NCBI RefSeq assembly: GCF_025813715.1
Contig: NZ_CP107532.1
Coordinates: 5,118,001 to 5,182,000 of the forward strand
Direction: 5' to 3'
Length of the DNA stretch: 64,000 nucleotides
Source: Methylobacterium sp. FF17
Lineage (GTDB): Bacteria; Pseudomonadota; Alphaproteobacteria; Rhizobiales; Beijerinckiaceae
Position 1 is the stretch's first letter. Every line of letters begins with the position of its first letter. Positions 33,193 through 42,649 of this stretch are shown in pieces. The notes beneath the pieces were generated by a model. That model did not search any database. It was given only the letters and a program-made list of their open reading frames with translations, and was not told the DNA's origin. A program made the position numbers and the translations under genes.

Positions 33193-35730
33193 TCACCAGC
33201 GATATCGCAGCGTGGCAAGAATCGTCTGCCTGTTTCCGTAGAAGCAGCCGGTGGCCGCGATGCACGTCGTGACATAGGTCCTGTCGAAGAGGTTCGTAGC
33301 GTTGAGTGCGAGGTCGACGCCCTTCAGCGATGGGTAGCGATATCCGAAATCGTACCGCAGCGCCGCGTCGACGAGCGTGACCACAGGGGTCTTGTAGAGG
33401 TTGGCATTGTCGCCGACCGAGACGCCGATGTAGCGCACGCCCGTACCCAGGCCGAGGCCAGCCCAGTCGCCGGTCCGGATCGTGTAGTCGAGCCAGACGG
33501 AGGCCTGGTGGCGCGGAACGAAGGGCAGTTCGTTCCCGACGATGCTGACGCCCGCCGCATTGGCGTTCGCCTTGGTGAATTCGCTGGTCATCGCCGCGTA
33601 GGAGGCGATGACGTCGAGGCTCTCGCTCAGGCTCGCCTTGGCCTCCAGCTCCAGCCCGCGGACCCGTGCCTCGCCGGCCTGGGTATTGAAGCGGAAATCC
33701 AGGGCGTCCGGCGTCAGCACGTTCTGCTGCTTCAGATCAAAGACTGCGCCAGTCAGCAGGAGGTTGGTTCCTGCCGGCTGCACCTTGATGCCGCCCTCGA
33801 TCTGATCGCCTGTGGTCGGAGCGAAGGGCGTACCGAGGCGATTCGTCCCGGATGTCGGCTGGAACGACGTCGCGTAGCTCACATACGGCGCGAAGCCCCC
33901 CTCGAACAGGTAGCTCAAGCCCACACGCCCGGTGAAGGCCGCATCGTCCTGCCTGACCCGGCTCACCGCTCCGGTCGCAGCCGTCCGGGTCCGGGTGACC
34001 GCATCGGCCCAGTCCTGCCGGCCGCTCAGGGTGAGACTGAACCCGCCCACGCGGATCTCGTCCTGGACGTAGAGGCCGGCCTGGTTACGCCCTTGCGTAA
34101 TCCGGGTTCCCAGCGGGGGGCGCGTGACCGTGCCGGCATAGACCGGAGTGAAGATGTCGACGGACGGGACGACCCGGAGTTCGGATTCGTCGTAGCGCGC
34201 ATCCTCGCGCAGGTAATCGGCCCCGAACAGAAGTGTGTGCGCGAGAGGTCCTGTGAAGAAACGTGCCTCCGCTTGGTTGTCGACGTTGAAGAGGTTGGAG
34301 CGTTCCGGGAACGCCCAGGCATACCGCGACAGTGTCCGGCCGTTGGCCGCGAGACCGATCGCCTGCACGCGCTGGGTGTCGGCTTCGACGTGCGAGAACC
34401 GGAGGTTCTGGCGCACGGTCCAAACATCGTTGAACCGATGCTCGAAGGCATAGCCGATAAAGCCCTGGTCGAGCTTGAAGCGATCGTAGTTCGGCTCACC
34501 GATGAAGCGGTTGGTGGGAATGCGCCCGCGCGGGTTGTTGTAGAGCGTGCCGAGCGTTGGCAAGCCCTGTGGCGCGCCGCCTCCGGGCGAGTCGATGTGC
34601 AGGTACTGCGACAGGATCGTGAGGGAGGTGTCGGCATCCGGCCGGAACGTGACGCTCGGAGCGATGAAGACGCGGTCCTCCTCCAGATGATCGACCTGTG
34701 TGCCGGTGGTGCGGGCGAGGCCCGTCAGGCGATAGAGGATCCGGCCGTCGGGATCGACGGGACCGAAGAGATCGAAGGCGGCCTGCGCACGCCCGAAGCT
34801 GCCGGTCTGAAGCTGGATCTCGCGCAAAGGCACCGCACTCGGCCGCTTGCTCACGAGGTTGAGCAAGCCACCTGGCGAGTTCTGCCCATACAGCCCCGAT
34901 GAGGGACCCTTCAGCAACTCGATCCGCTCCAAGCCGTACGACTCGATGCGCGGCTGCGAGTAGCCCCGGGCGCCGAAGGGCAGGCGCAATCCATCGAGGT
35001 AGCGTCCGGGCACGAAGCCACGGACATAAAGCCAGTCGTAGCGCAGGTCCGTGCCGTACTGCGTGAGAACGCCCGGCGTATAGAGCAGAGCTTGGCTGAC
35101 GCTCTGCGCCTGCCGATCCTCGATCTCCTTGCGGCCGACCACGTTGACCGCCTGGGGCGTCTCCAGGATCGAGGTGCCAGTCTTGGTCGCCGTCGCGCTG
35201 CGTCTGGCGACATAGCCGTTCGTCGGACCGAGGGCCGTATCCCCCATCACCTCCAGGGCATCGAGGGTGACGGCGCCATCCTGGATGCTGCCGAGATCGG
35301 CCTGGGCGACGAGGCCGACGATGGTTGCGGAGCGCGGCGCCGTGAAGTGCGGCACGAGGCCGGTTCCAACGAGGAGGCGTCGAAGTCCTTCCACCCGCTC
35401 GTAGCGTCCGGCAAGCGGCATCGCACGAAGGCGACGGGTGGCGTGGCTGTCGTAGATGAGCTGAACGCCGCTGACGGCACCGTACGTCGCCAGGGCCTCA
35501 TCCAGGGGCTGGGCGGAAATCGCGAAGTCGAGGATCTCCTCCGAACCCGGCCCCATCGCGGCCACGCGAACGATGTGCGGACCAAGGGCCATGTGGCTCC
35601 GGTCCGCCTGCCCGATGGCCCCCGAGGCCGGTGCCGGCAGGGCGAGGACGAGCGCCGCGACACCACTCAAGCCCGTCACCATCCGATAGCCGTCCCCCGT
35701 CCGCTTCTGTCCACGTCCCCGTACCGTCAT
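33193..35730 (-). CDS. TonB-dependent siderophore receptor/transducer (FecA/FpvA-type)
   Basis: 845 residues from ATG 35730, with a signal peptide (VTGLSGVAALVLALPAPASG). The STN signalling domain (about 55-110, FAISAQPLDEALATYGAVSG) allows it to talk to the FecR-like protein through the periplasm. The plug domain (about 165-280) has QSVSQALLYTPGVLTQYGTD and VRGFVPG. A 22-strand beta-barrel follows with NATNLFDRTYVTTC near the end and a final aromatic Trp typical of outer-membrane proteins. The plug sequence ETPQAVNVVGRKEI is that of ferric-siderophore receptors. The substrate is unknown. Confidence 0.93.
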   Translation of the reverse strand: MTVRGRGQKRTGDGYRMVTGLSGVAALVLALPAPASGAIGQADRSHMALGPHIVRVAAMGPGSEEILDFAISAQPLDEALATYGAVSGVQLIYDSHATRRLRAMPLAGRYERVEGLRRLLVGTGLVPHFTAPRSATIVGLVAQADLGSIQDGAVTLDALEVMGDTALGPTNGYVARRSATATKTGTSILETPQAVNVVGRKEIEDRQAQSVSQALLYTPGVLTQYGTDLRYDWLYVRGFVPGRYLDGLRLPFGARGYSQPRIESYGLERIELLKGPSSGLYGQNSPGGLLNLVSKRPSAVPLREIQLQTGSFGRAQAAFDLFGPVDPDGRILYRLTGLARTTGTQVDHLEEDRVFIAPSVTFRPDADTSLTILSQYLHIDSPGGGAPQGLPTLGTLYNNPRGRIPTNRFIGEPNYDRFKLDQGFIGYAFEHRFNDVWTVRQNLRFSHVEADTQRVQAIGLAANGRTLSRYAWAFPERSNLFNVDNQAEARFFTGPLAHTLLFGADYLREDARYDESELRVVPSVDIFTPVYAGTVTRPPLGTRITQGRNQAGLYVQDEIRVGGFSLTLSGRQDWADAVTRTRTAATGAVSRVRQDDAAFTGRVGLSYLFEGGFAPYVSYATSFQPTSGTNRLGTPFAPTTGDQIEGGIKVQPAGTNLLLTGAVFDLKQQNVLTPDALDFRFNTQAGEARVRGLELEAKASLSESLDVIASYAAMTSEFTKANANAAGVSIVGNELPFVPRHQASVWLDYTIRTGDWAGLGLGTGVRYIGVSVGDNANLYKTPVVTLVDAALRYDFGYRYPSLKGVDLALNATNLFDRTYVTTCIAATGCFYGNRQTILATLRYRW

Positions 35731-35871
35731 TCGACCCACCGTCTCCGCGCGGTCTTCTGACCGCGGCCCGACGGGTCGTGATCGCCCGCCTGACTCCTCA
35801 GACGTGCGGCGGGTGACGAACCCGCAAAAAAAGATCATGGCTCACGTCGTCATGCGTGAGCGCTCTCGGGA

Positions 35872-36885
35872 TCAGCGCAGGACCACGATCCGGTCGCCCA
35901 ATCTGACCTCGGACAAGGCCAGGGCGGTCCGGATGCTGCCGAGGGCTTCCTCCGGACGTGCGAGGTGGAAGATCCCCGTCACTCGCCGGGAGGCCGCGCT
36001 CGGACTGCCCAGGATGATCCGGCCCGGGCGATATCGATTGAGGTCCTCCACGACCTGGGAGAGGGGGGTGTCGCGGAACACGAGGAGGCCCCGCCTCCAG
36101 GCCGCGACGGAGGCGATGTCGACGGGATGGACCCCGCGCGCATCCGATCCGATCGCCATCGCGTGCCCTGCCGTGAGGCGCATTGCGGCTCTGCCCGGCG
36201 CGGGAACGACCGTGACGAGGCCGGAGAGGCAGGTCAGGTCGGCATCCGTGCCGCCGACCCAGCCGGAGAGTCCGTCGCTCGGCCTGCAGCGAACGGCGAA
36301 TTCCGTCGCTTGACCGGTCTGGGTGGCGAGGCGAGCCTCGCCGACGCTCAGGGTGAGGGCCGCATGGCCGGCCGGCACCGTGACGACCACCGCACCCGCG
36401 TGCAGTGCGATCGCCGGCCTTTCCGGATCGGGATCGGCGTCGAGCGCCGTCTCGGCATCCAGTTCGACGCGGATGCCGCTCGCGAGGGCCAAGGTCCGGA
36501 TCTCGCCGGTTCCGGTCCGGTGGGCCGCGTTCAAGGCCGGCCATCGTAGCGCGAACGTGGCGCCCGCGGCCGCGATGGAGGCCGACGCAACCCCGCCCAC
36601 GGCGACCCGGCCGATCATGCGGCGCCGGGTCAACCCACGCGTGCCGGCACGGGCGGCCGATGCCTCTCCTGAGGCCGCCAGTGCATGGCCGGCCGTCTTC
36701 CAAAGGCCTGCCGCGGCGCGAAACGCAGCGTCGTGTTCCGGGTTCGCGCGCCAGTCCGCGAGGGCCCGCGCATCGTCCTGAGTTGCCGTGCCGGATGTCA
36801 GGCGGACCACCCAGGCGCGCGCCTCCTGCTCGACGCTTCGATCCCCGTCGCCCGAAGGCTGGCCCCGATGGTTCGGCACGCTCAT
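35872..36885 (-). CDS. FecR-type anti-sigma factor/transmembrane regulator
   Basis: 337 residues from ATG 36885. The N-terminal cytoplasmic DUF4880-like region contains EQEARAWVVRLTSGTATQDD followed by WRANPEHDAAF. A membrane helix (about 95-115) and the periplasmic FecR domain (TLALASGIRVELDAET) come next. The C-terminus ends with a secretin/STN-like repeat (FRDTPLSQVVEDLNRY) that should bind the receptor's signalling domain. It lies between the sigma factor and the receptor, 90 bases after the sigma stop, and should hold the sigma inactive without ligand. Confidence 0.93.
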   Translation of the reverse strand: MSVPNHRGQPSGDGDRSVEQEARAWVVRLTSGTATQDDARALADWRANPEHDAAFRAAAGLWKTAGHALAASGEASAARAGTRGLTRRRMIGRVAVGGVASASIAAAGATFALRWPALNAAHRTGTGEIRTLALASGIRVELDAETALDADPDPERPAIALHAGAVVVTVPAGHAALTLSVGEARLATQTGQATEFAVRCRPSDGLSGWVGGTDADLTCLSGLVTVVPAPGRAAMRLTAGHAMAIGSDARGVHPVDIASVAAWRRGLLVFRDTPLSQVVEDLNRYRPGRIILGSPSAASRRVTGIFHLARPEEALGSIRTALALSEVRLGDRIVVLR

Positions 36886-36975
36886 TCTACTTTTGCCGAT
36901 TGCCGGAAGGGTTGCGGGCCCTCCTTCGGAGAGCGCTCCATGCAGTGAGACGTTTCCACGAGGACGATCCCGCAA

Positions 36976-37521
36976 TCAATCCGGATGCCGTCGGGCGTGC
37001 AGACGTTCGGCACAGTGATCGAGCGCCATTCTGACGTCCGCTTCCACGGTTCGAAGCGACACACCGAGGCGCGTGGCGATCGCCGCGTGGCTCAGGTTCT
37101 CGAGACGGCTGAGGCGGAAGGCCTCGGCGCGGCGGGGTGGCAGTTCGCGCAGCGCCGCAGCGAGTCCTTGCAGCTCGCCACGGGATTGAGCCTGTCGCTC
37201 AGGGCCGGGTGTCTCGTCGGCGACCGTCAGCAGATCGTTGATCTCGGTGTTCGTGAGAACACGAGACTGGCGCCGCTGCGCACGCTGGTGATCCACGGCG
37301 AGATTTGCAGCGATCTGGAACAGGAAGGCACGTTCATTGTGCAGGGGCGTTTGGCCAAAGTCGGCACGCGCGACCCGGATGAACGCCTCGTGCGCGAGAT
37401 CCGCCGCATCGTGTTGACCGACCTTGCGGCCGAGGAAGCGCAGCAAGGCCTTGCACTGCGTACGATACAGCTTCGCAAGCTGGCTCCCGCGCTCGTCGCG
37501 GGTGGGAGTAACGACAGGCAT
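36976..37521 (-). CDS. FecI-type ECF sigma factor
   Basis: 181 residues with sigma-2 (DAADLAHEAFIRVAR, then ERAFLFQIAANLAVDHQRAQ) and sigma-4 (LPPRRAEAFRLSRLENLSHA followed by IATRLGVSLRTVEADVRMAL). This is the FecI/iron-responsive group. It leads a three-gene iron-uptake unit with its anti-sigma and receptor. The AT-rich stretch just upstream (37600-37700) probably carries its promoter, and a Fur box may be present though none is clear. Confidence 0.93.
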   Translation of the reverse strand: MPVVTPTRDERGSQLAKLYRTQCKALLRFLGRKVGQHDAADLAHEAFIRVARADFGQTPLHNERAFLFQIAANLAVDHQRAQRRQSRVLTNTEINDLLTVADETPGPERQAQSRGELQGLAAALRELPPRRAEAFRLSRLENLSHAAIATRLGVSLRTVEADVRMALDHCAERLHARRHPD

Positions 37522-37765
37522 GGACCCCTGTCCGTGGATGACAGCCGGAGCGACGTCGCGGGCCCATCGCGTATAGCAACGATTCGCCCTATGGCAAGTA
37601 CTTCACGGGCTGGAATCGATATAGAGTCTCCATATTATAATTATTCTATTTTAAAAAATCGAGTTGTGATTGCGATGTATCTCCTATTTGGTTTCTTATA
37701 GCTAGCCGAGGTCGCATGAATTTGCCCTCTACTGCCATCGCTAGTCCGACGTATCCTTGAAAAGG
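37522..37765. other. AT-rich intergenic region
   Basis: About 80 bases around 37620-37700 are strikingly AT-rich for this genome (runs such as tatattataattatt and attttaaaaaatc). TATAAT is visible near 37634. This fits the promoter of the sigma gene or foreign DNA at the left edge of the accessory region. No gene is supported. Confidence 0.5.
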
Positions 37766-37927
37766 ATGGGGGATTGGCTCCGTTCCGCCCACGGCGACTG
37801 GATCTGGCAGGTCAAGGACATGGCCGAAGCAAGCGAGTGGGTGACGCGCTGTCCCAACCCAATGTCTGGTCCCCGCGAGATCGAGATCCGCCCCTTGTCC
37901 GAAGCATCCGACTTTACGCTGGCGTAG
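37766..37927 (+). pseudogene. C-terminal fragment of a YCII-domain (COG3795-like) protein
   Basis: The 53-codon frame translates to WQVKDMAEASEWVTRCPNPM followed by SGPREIEIRPLSEASDFTLA. The VKDMxEAxxWVxRCPNPM and EIEIRPLxEASDF segments are the end of YciI-like DGPF-domain proteins, which normally have about 60 more residues before this. The upstream frame is closed by a stop just before the ATG. So this is a remnant; such genes often lie next to ECF sigma genes, and the FecI-type gene is 240 bases away on the other strand. Confidence 0.75.
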
Positions 37928-38065
37928 GATAGACTCGGCAGCGTTTCGCCATACCAGCGAATAGCTTCTAATCAATCTGCGCCTGCTCGCCCTCCCCCCG
38001 CGTCCAGAGTACCGACGCGGGGGCCATTCTATGATCCTGACGCAAGCTTCTGCGCAGCTCGTAGA

Positions 38066-39040
38066 TCAGGAAGAAGCGTTGTTGCGCCCCAATTCGAAAG
38101 CGTGGTCGATGGCCTGAACGACCTTCTCTGGCGCGAGATGGTGGATCATGTGCCCCATGCCCGGAACGACGATGAACTCGCTCTGAGGCAAGGCATGGTG
38201 CAGTCGCTCCGACTGACGCCCAACATCTGCGATCTGATCGTCGGCCCCTGCGATGATGACGACGGGCAGCTTCAGTTCGCGGTAATGTTCCTGCAGTTCG
38301 ATCGTCACAGGTGTCATCAGAGCCGCGTCCTCCGCGGAGGCGCGCAGTTGAAGGGGCCGCAGCATCATCTCCTTGGGGAACTCGCGTTCGAACCGCTCTG
38401 GCACAGGCGCTGGTGCGAACATCCCCTTGATCATGCCCGGCATCAAAGCTCGTCCGACGAGCGGCGACACCGTGTAGCGCAGCACATCACCAAGGCCAGG
38501 GATGGCCGGTGGCGAAGCCAGGATCACGTCGGCGCGCAACGTCGGATAGTAGTAGCCCGACGCCAGGACGAGGCTCCGGACAAGGCCTGGAGCCTGTAGG
38601 GCCAGCGCAACTGCAACGAGGCTGCCCCAGGAGTGCCCGAGGACGACGGCCTTCGATACGCCGAGGCGTTCCAAGGCCTTCTCATACAGAGTGGCATGAG
38701 CCCTCGGGGTCCAGAGCCCTCGGGGTCTGCTGCTGTAGCCATAGCCCGGTCGGTCAAAGATGATGACGCAGTAGCGCTTTGCGAGTTCGTCCACGATCCC
38801 GCTGACCAGGAAGTCCTGGATCATGGTGCCGTTGCCGTGGATCAGTACGAGCGGCTGTCCGCGGCCACGAACGATGTAGTGCAGGCGAACACCATCCACG
38901 GTCATAAAATCGCCGATGGGCGGCGTGCGTCTTTCGGCTTCACGGGCCTTCGAGACGGCATAGAGGGCGGACGTACCGAGGGCGGCAGCAGTCCCGAGCA
39001 GGGCGGGCATCAGCCAAGGGGTGGTCGAGCGGCGTGTCAT
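38066..39040 (-). CDS. Alpha/beta hydrolase with N-terminal membrane anchor
   Basis: 324 residues from ATG 39040. A hydrophobic N-terminal segment (WLMPALLGTAAALGTSALYA) anchors or exports the enzyme. The fold shows the oxyanion motif LVLIHGNGT (about 65-73), nucleophile elbow GHSWGS (Ser at about 140), acid Asp in IAGADDQIAD and catalytic His in VPGMGHMIHH. The family includes haloperoxidases, esterases and C-C hydrolases, and the substrate cannot be set from the sequence. Confidence 0.92.
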   Translation of the reverse strand: MTRRSTTPWLMPALLGTAAALGTSALYAVSKAREAERRTPPIGDFMTVDGVRLHYIVRGRGQPLVLIHGNGTMIQDFLVSGIVDELAKRYCVIIFDRPGYGYSSRPRGLWTPRAHATLYEKALERLGVSKAVVLGHSWGSLVAVALALQAPGLVRSLVLASGYYYPTLRADVILASPPAIPGLGDVLRYTVSPLVGRALMPGMIKGMFAPAPVPERFEREFPKEMMLRPLQLRASAEDAALMTPVTIELQEHYRELKLPVVIIAGADDQIADVGRQSERLHHALPQSEFIVVPGMGHMIHHLAPEKVVQAIDHAFELGRNNASS

Positions 39041-39111
39041 GATAGGATCCTGCGTGATGGATGAGGCTACATGGTCCAAGAGACGCCGCCGAGGGATTGA
39101 GGCGAGGGTCC

Positions 39112-39714
39112 TCAAGGACGTGAGGCAGCTCCCAGGAGCTTCGGTGACATCGCTGCGAGAGCCAGCAGCGGTCCAGGCATCACGACACCGGCCCGGCGCA
39201 TGGTCTGGGCTGCCGCCCGGCAACCCTGAAGATCGTTGGCACCAGCCGCGTTCTCGATCTGCTGGACGTTCTCGGCAGATGGCTTGGGAGCCGCTGGCGC
39301 AGCCGGCGTTGCCGCAGGTGCATCCTTCACGGGTCCTGATGCCGTCGCCGTAGAGCCGGTCGGAGCGGCTTTGTTCTGCGCGTCACCCTGTGGACCGGCA
39401 GCACCAGGTCCGGAGGCCGTGATCTGCCCGCTCTGGCCTGAGGTGTTCTGCGGCGTGCCCGGCGCTGACGGCTTTGCTGAAGACTCGTCACTCCTCTTGG
39501 CCGTCACAGCAGTCGCGAGCTGAGGCGGTGTCTCCGCAGCCTTCGTGGCAGCCTCGGGCTGATGCACGAAGGCGACGAGTTCCTGGCAGAGGTTCGCAGG
39601 CTCCCCCGCACTCGTGCCGTTACCGTTGGACGGCCAGGTGGGCGCGCCTTGAGCGAGCGCGATCGCTGGTGTCAAGACCAGCGCGGCGATCATCGTCGCC
39701 TTCAAAGCTTGCAT
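39112..39714 (-). CDS. Exported low-complexity protein, paralog of 6225-6845
   Basis: 200 residues with a signal peptide (MQALKATMIAALVLTPAIAL, cut near AQG). A long Ala/Pro/Gln/Ser/Thr-rich mature region follows. The C-terminal helix VQQIENAAGANDLQGCRAAA, then QTMRRAGVVMPGPLLAL, matches the end of the protein at 6225-6845 in having a single Cys-Arg pair, helical Ala/Gln and a Met-Pro. The gene is 72 bases from the hydrolase, in the same direction. The family is unnamed. Confidence 0.75.
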   Translation of the reverse strand: MQALKATMIAALVLTPAIALAQGAPTWPSNGNGTSAGEPANLCQELVAFVHQPEAATKAAETPPQLATAVTAKRSDESSAKPSAPGTPQNTSGQSGQITASGPGAAGPQGDAQNKAAPTGSTATASGPVKDAPAATPAAPAAPKPSAENVQQIENAAGANDLQGCRAAAQTMRRAGVVMPGPLLALAAMSPKLLGAASRP

Positions 39715-39975
39715 TGTCGAAGTCCTTGGATCAGCCGCGATCTGCGCAAGGGCGCGACCGTCGGTGCTGACGAAGGGGAACCAGCTGGAAAGGCGAATGG
39801 TTGCAGCACCCGAACTGACCGGTGCTCGCTCCGGATCACCGACGCCTGGAGCAGGCAGAATTCGCTGACAGCTTTGATAAGACTTCGTCGCACATGCTAC
39901 CTAGTCTACGGCGCATCACGATCTTGGCCCAAATGCGCCGCCCACCATTCGTGAGACCTCATGCTATCCACCTGA

Positions 39976-41141
39976 TACCAAGCCTCGTTGAGCGAGACTC
40001 ACGCGGGGTGGCGTCGATATGCGGGTCATGATTCTGTCCTCTGGTTTTGGAGCCTGAGGAGGATGCGATGGCTGCTCCGGTACCGCTGCGGTCGGATTTT
40101 GATGCCGAGGCCCTGCGTGTCTTAGCCAAGGGGTCACGTGATCCGTCCCAGACCCGCCGCCTGTTGGCGCTGTCTGTGATTGCCGCGGGTGGCTCGCGTT
40201 CGGAGGCGGCCGAGATCGGCGGGGTCGGGTTGCAGACGGTGCGTGATTGGGTGATGGCCTTCAACGCCGATGGCCCAAGCGGGCTAATCGACGGCAAGGC
40301 CCCGGGTGCCCGTCCGCGCCTGAACGCCGACCAGCGCGAGGTTCTCAGGGCCCTGGTCGAACAGGGGCCGACGCCCGCCGCCCACGGTGTGGTCCGCTGG
40401 CGCTTGTGCGACCTTGCCCAGATCCTGTGCGAGGATCACGGCGTGTCGGTCTCCGAGCAGACCTTGAGCCGGGTCTTGCGGACCATGGGCTACCGGAAGC
40501 TTTCGGCCCGTCCACGCCATCACGCCCAGGACCCGGACGCCGCGGCTGTTTTTAAAAAAGCTTCACCGACCGTTTGGCGCAGATCGCGCAGGCTGTCGGG
40601 GCCAAGCCCGTAGAGATCTGGTTCTGCGACGAGGCCCGTGTCGGCCAGAAGAACACGCTCACCCGACGCTGGGCTAAGCGTGGAACGCGTCCCTCGGCGC
40701 CAAAGGATCAGCGCACGGCCTCGGCCTACATCTTCGGAGCGATCTGTCCGGCCCGAGGCGTGGGGGCAGGCTTGGTTATGCCCCGTTGCACCACCTCGGC
40801 CATGGCCCATCACCTCGAAGAGATCTCCGCAACCGTCGCGCCCGGCGCCCACGCCGTGCTGCTGCTCGATCAGGCCGGCTGGCACACCACCAGGAAGCTG
40901 CCTGTGCCCGACAACATCACCCTGCTGCCCCTCCCAGCCCGCTCGCCCGAGCTGAACCCCGTCGAAAACCTCTGGCAGTTCATGCGGGACAACTGGCTCG
41001 GCAACCGCGTCTTCCGATCCTATGCCGACATCCTCGACCACTGTTGCAACGCCTGGAACAAGCTCATCGCCCAGCCCTGGCGCATCACGTCCATCGGACG
41101 GCGCCAATGGGCTCATGCATGCTGATCAATGAGAGTTGGTA
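39976..41141 (+). mobile_element. IS630-family insertion sequence, complete
   Basis: A left end CCAAGCCTCGTTGA and right end TCAATGAGAGTTGG form imperfect inverted repeats and are flanked by TA on both sides. This is the TA target duplication of IS630/Tc1-type elements. The repeat similarity continues a few bases outside (CACCTGA against CACCTCA). The element contains one transposase gene in two frames. Confidence 0.85.
40068..41125 (+). CDS. IS630 transposase, made by -1 frameshift
   Basis: ATG 40068 is preceded by GAGGAGG. The first frame (to 40613) is the N-terminal helix-turn-helix part, AAEIGGVGLQTVRDWVMAFN. The second (to 41125) is the DDE catalytic part: FCDEARVG (first Asp/Glu), LLLDQAGWHTT (second Asp) and LPARSPELNPVENLWQF (final Glu). 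At about 40548-40556, TTTTTAAAAAAGC lets a ribosome slip back one base, joining VFKK to SFTDRLAQIAQAV in a single product of about 350 residues. This arrangement is normal for IS630 elements, so the gene is probably active. Confidence 0.9.
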
Positions 41142-41295
41142 TGAGGTGCCCGTTTCGATCCATGATCTTGCGCAACTGAAGTCGATTGCCCCGGTGAGGG
41201 CGGTAACCTCGCTTACCTGTCGCCCTAACCGGCTTCGCCATTCGCGCGTTGGACAAAGCAAAGGAGAGCCGGCCCGCCCATAAAGTGGGACGCGC

Positions 41296-41520
41296 TCATG
41301 ACCGAATCGGAATACAGGGTACTGCACCGAAGCTTGTCGCGCGAACGACGGGTGCCCCACAGGCGGTCATCAGATCCCGCAGGAACTCCACCTCCTCCTC
41401 GGTCTCGGCCAGGGTCATGAACCCTGTCCGCGCATGCAGCACGCGCGCGCCGAGGAGCACGAGAAGATCGAAGCGCCCATCCGGCTGATCGACGATGGTG
41501 TATGTTACCCGCTGAGCCAT
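41296..41520 (-). CDS. Small protein downstream of the NepR-sigma gene
   Basis: 74 residues from ATG 41520: MAQRVTYTIVDQPDGRFDLL onwards with VLHARTGFMTLAETEEEVEF and CGAPVVRATSFG. It looks like a small soluble alpha/beta protein and is 58 bases downstream of the sigma gene on the same strand. The family is not recognised. Its position makes it a possible accessory or target of that sigma factor. Confidence 0.6.
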   Translation of the reverse strand: MAQRVTYTIVDQPDGRFDLLVLLGARVLHARTGFMTLAETEEEVEFLRDLMTACGAPVVRATSFGAVPCIPIRS

Positions 41521-41578
41521 GGAGCTACCTACGCGGGTAGACGTCGAAGGTTGCAAGGAAGCTGTGCGGAGCCGCTCC

Positions 41579-42304
41579 TTACGCAGAAACGCCTTCCTCA
41601 GATGTCCCGAGAGCCGCCGCCAGAAATGCACGGGCCCGGCTCACCCGGCTCTTCATGGTGCCTGTCTGCGTCCCCAGGAGGGCGGCGGCCGCTTCGTAGG
41701 TCATGCCCTGGCCTGCCACGAGCAGCAGGGCCTCGCGCTGCGCTGGCGGCAGCTTGGCGAGGATCGCCCAAACCTTCTGCAATTCGATCCCATGCTCCTG
41801 TGAAGGAAGCTCGATGAGCTGTGCGGCCGCAGCGCCATCGGCATCCTCGACTTCGCGCCTGGCCTTGCGGCACTCGGTGTAGAACTGATTGCGCATGATG
41901 GTGAAGAGCCACGCGTTCAGGTTCGTGCCGGGCACGAAGCGATCCTGGCTCTTCCACGCCTTCAGCAGCGTCTCCTGCACGAGATCGTCCGCGCGGGTGG
42001 CGTTCACGACAAGCGACATCGCAAAGCCGCGCAGGCTTGGCAAAGCGGCGAGGAGACCGGCTTTGAACGAAGCAGCGGCGCGCGTGTCCTGAGACGCGAA
42101 TACCGCATCGAGTTGCGCGATCAGCTCGCGGAGCCGCTGAGGCGGCTCATCTGTCGTGAGCAAGCCGTAGGCGAGCTGAAGCTGGCTGCCGAGATGGTCG
42201 CGGACATGCTCCGGCAGTGCTGCGTTGCTTGCTGACTTCGCTTGCGCTTCGACGCCGATACGCACTGGGATCATGCAGGGTGGATCTCGTTCATGCGCTG
42301 CCAT
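41579..42304 (-). CDS. EcfG-type sigma factor fused to a NepR-like anti-sigma domain
   Basis: 241 residues. Residues 30-69 read LPEHVRDHLGSQLQLAYGLL then TTDEPPQRLRELIAQLD, matching the two helices and central EPxPxRxxxLxxxL turn of the anti-sigma NepR. Sigma-2 follows at about 80-150 (LRGFAMSLVVNATRADDLVQ and NLNAWLFTIMRN) and sigma-4 at 175-228 (PAQREALLLVAGQG, then EAAAALLGTQTGTMKSRVSR), both of EcfG type. In the known pathway NepR is a separate protein that sequesters EcfG until phosphorylated PhyR takes it away. Here inhibitor and sigma are one chain. ATG 42304 has AGGAG at 11 bases; ATG 42274 is an alternative that keeps both parts. Confidence 0.85.
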   Translation of the reverse strand: MAAHERDPPCMIPVRIGVEAQAKSASNAALPEHVRDHLGSQLQLAYGLLTTDEPPQRLRELIAQLDAVFASQDTRAAASFKAGLLAALPSLRGFAMSLVVNATRADDLVQETLLKAWKSQDRFVPGTNLNAWLFTIMRNQFYTECRKARREVEDADGAAAAQLIELPSQEHGIELQKVWAILAKLPPAQREALLLVAGQGMTYEAAAALLGTQTGTMKSRVSRARAFLAAALGTSEEGVSA

Positions 42305-42649
42305 TCCGGTGCCGTCTCCTCACGCTACTCCTCTGCCGGCTAAGGGCATCGGGATGTTTCGGCAATTGGATGCGGGAGCGATTGGCACACCAATTCTGAA
42401 GGGTGCCTAACGCGAGATTAGACTGATATTCAGGAAGGGCCGCGGCCTTGCGAAAGCCGGTCCGCGTGGCTGCTCTATCCAGCCCGTCGCCCTCCTCGGA
42501 AAAGGGCCCGATGCCGCCATAACGATAGAGGGCCCGGTGCTGCGAACGGTGGTGCGAACGGCGAGTGTCCAAGCCGATACGCGTCTCCCACAATCCGAGG
42601 CGTGCATGAGGATGGGAGAGGCCTGATCGGCCTCTCCTTGCGGTATGGC
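42305..42649. other. 345-base gap without a supported gene
   Basis: No frame is convincing. The stretch lies between the sigma gene and a PAS/DUF2382 remnant and should contain the sigma promoter; no GGAAC/CGTT pair is seen, so the sigma does not obviously control itself. Confidence 0.35.
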
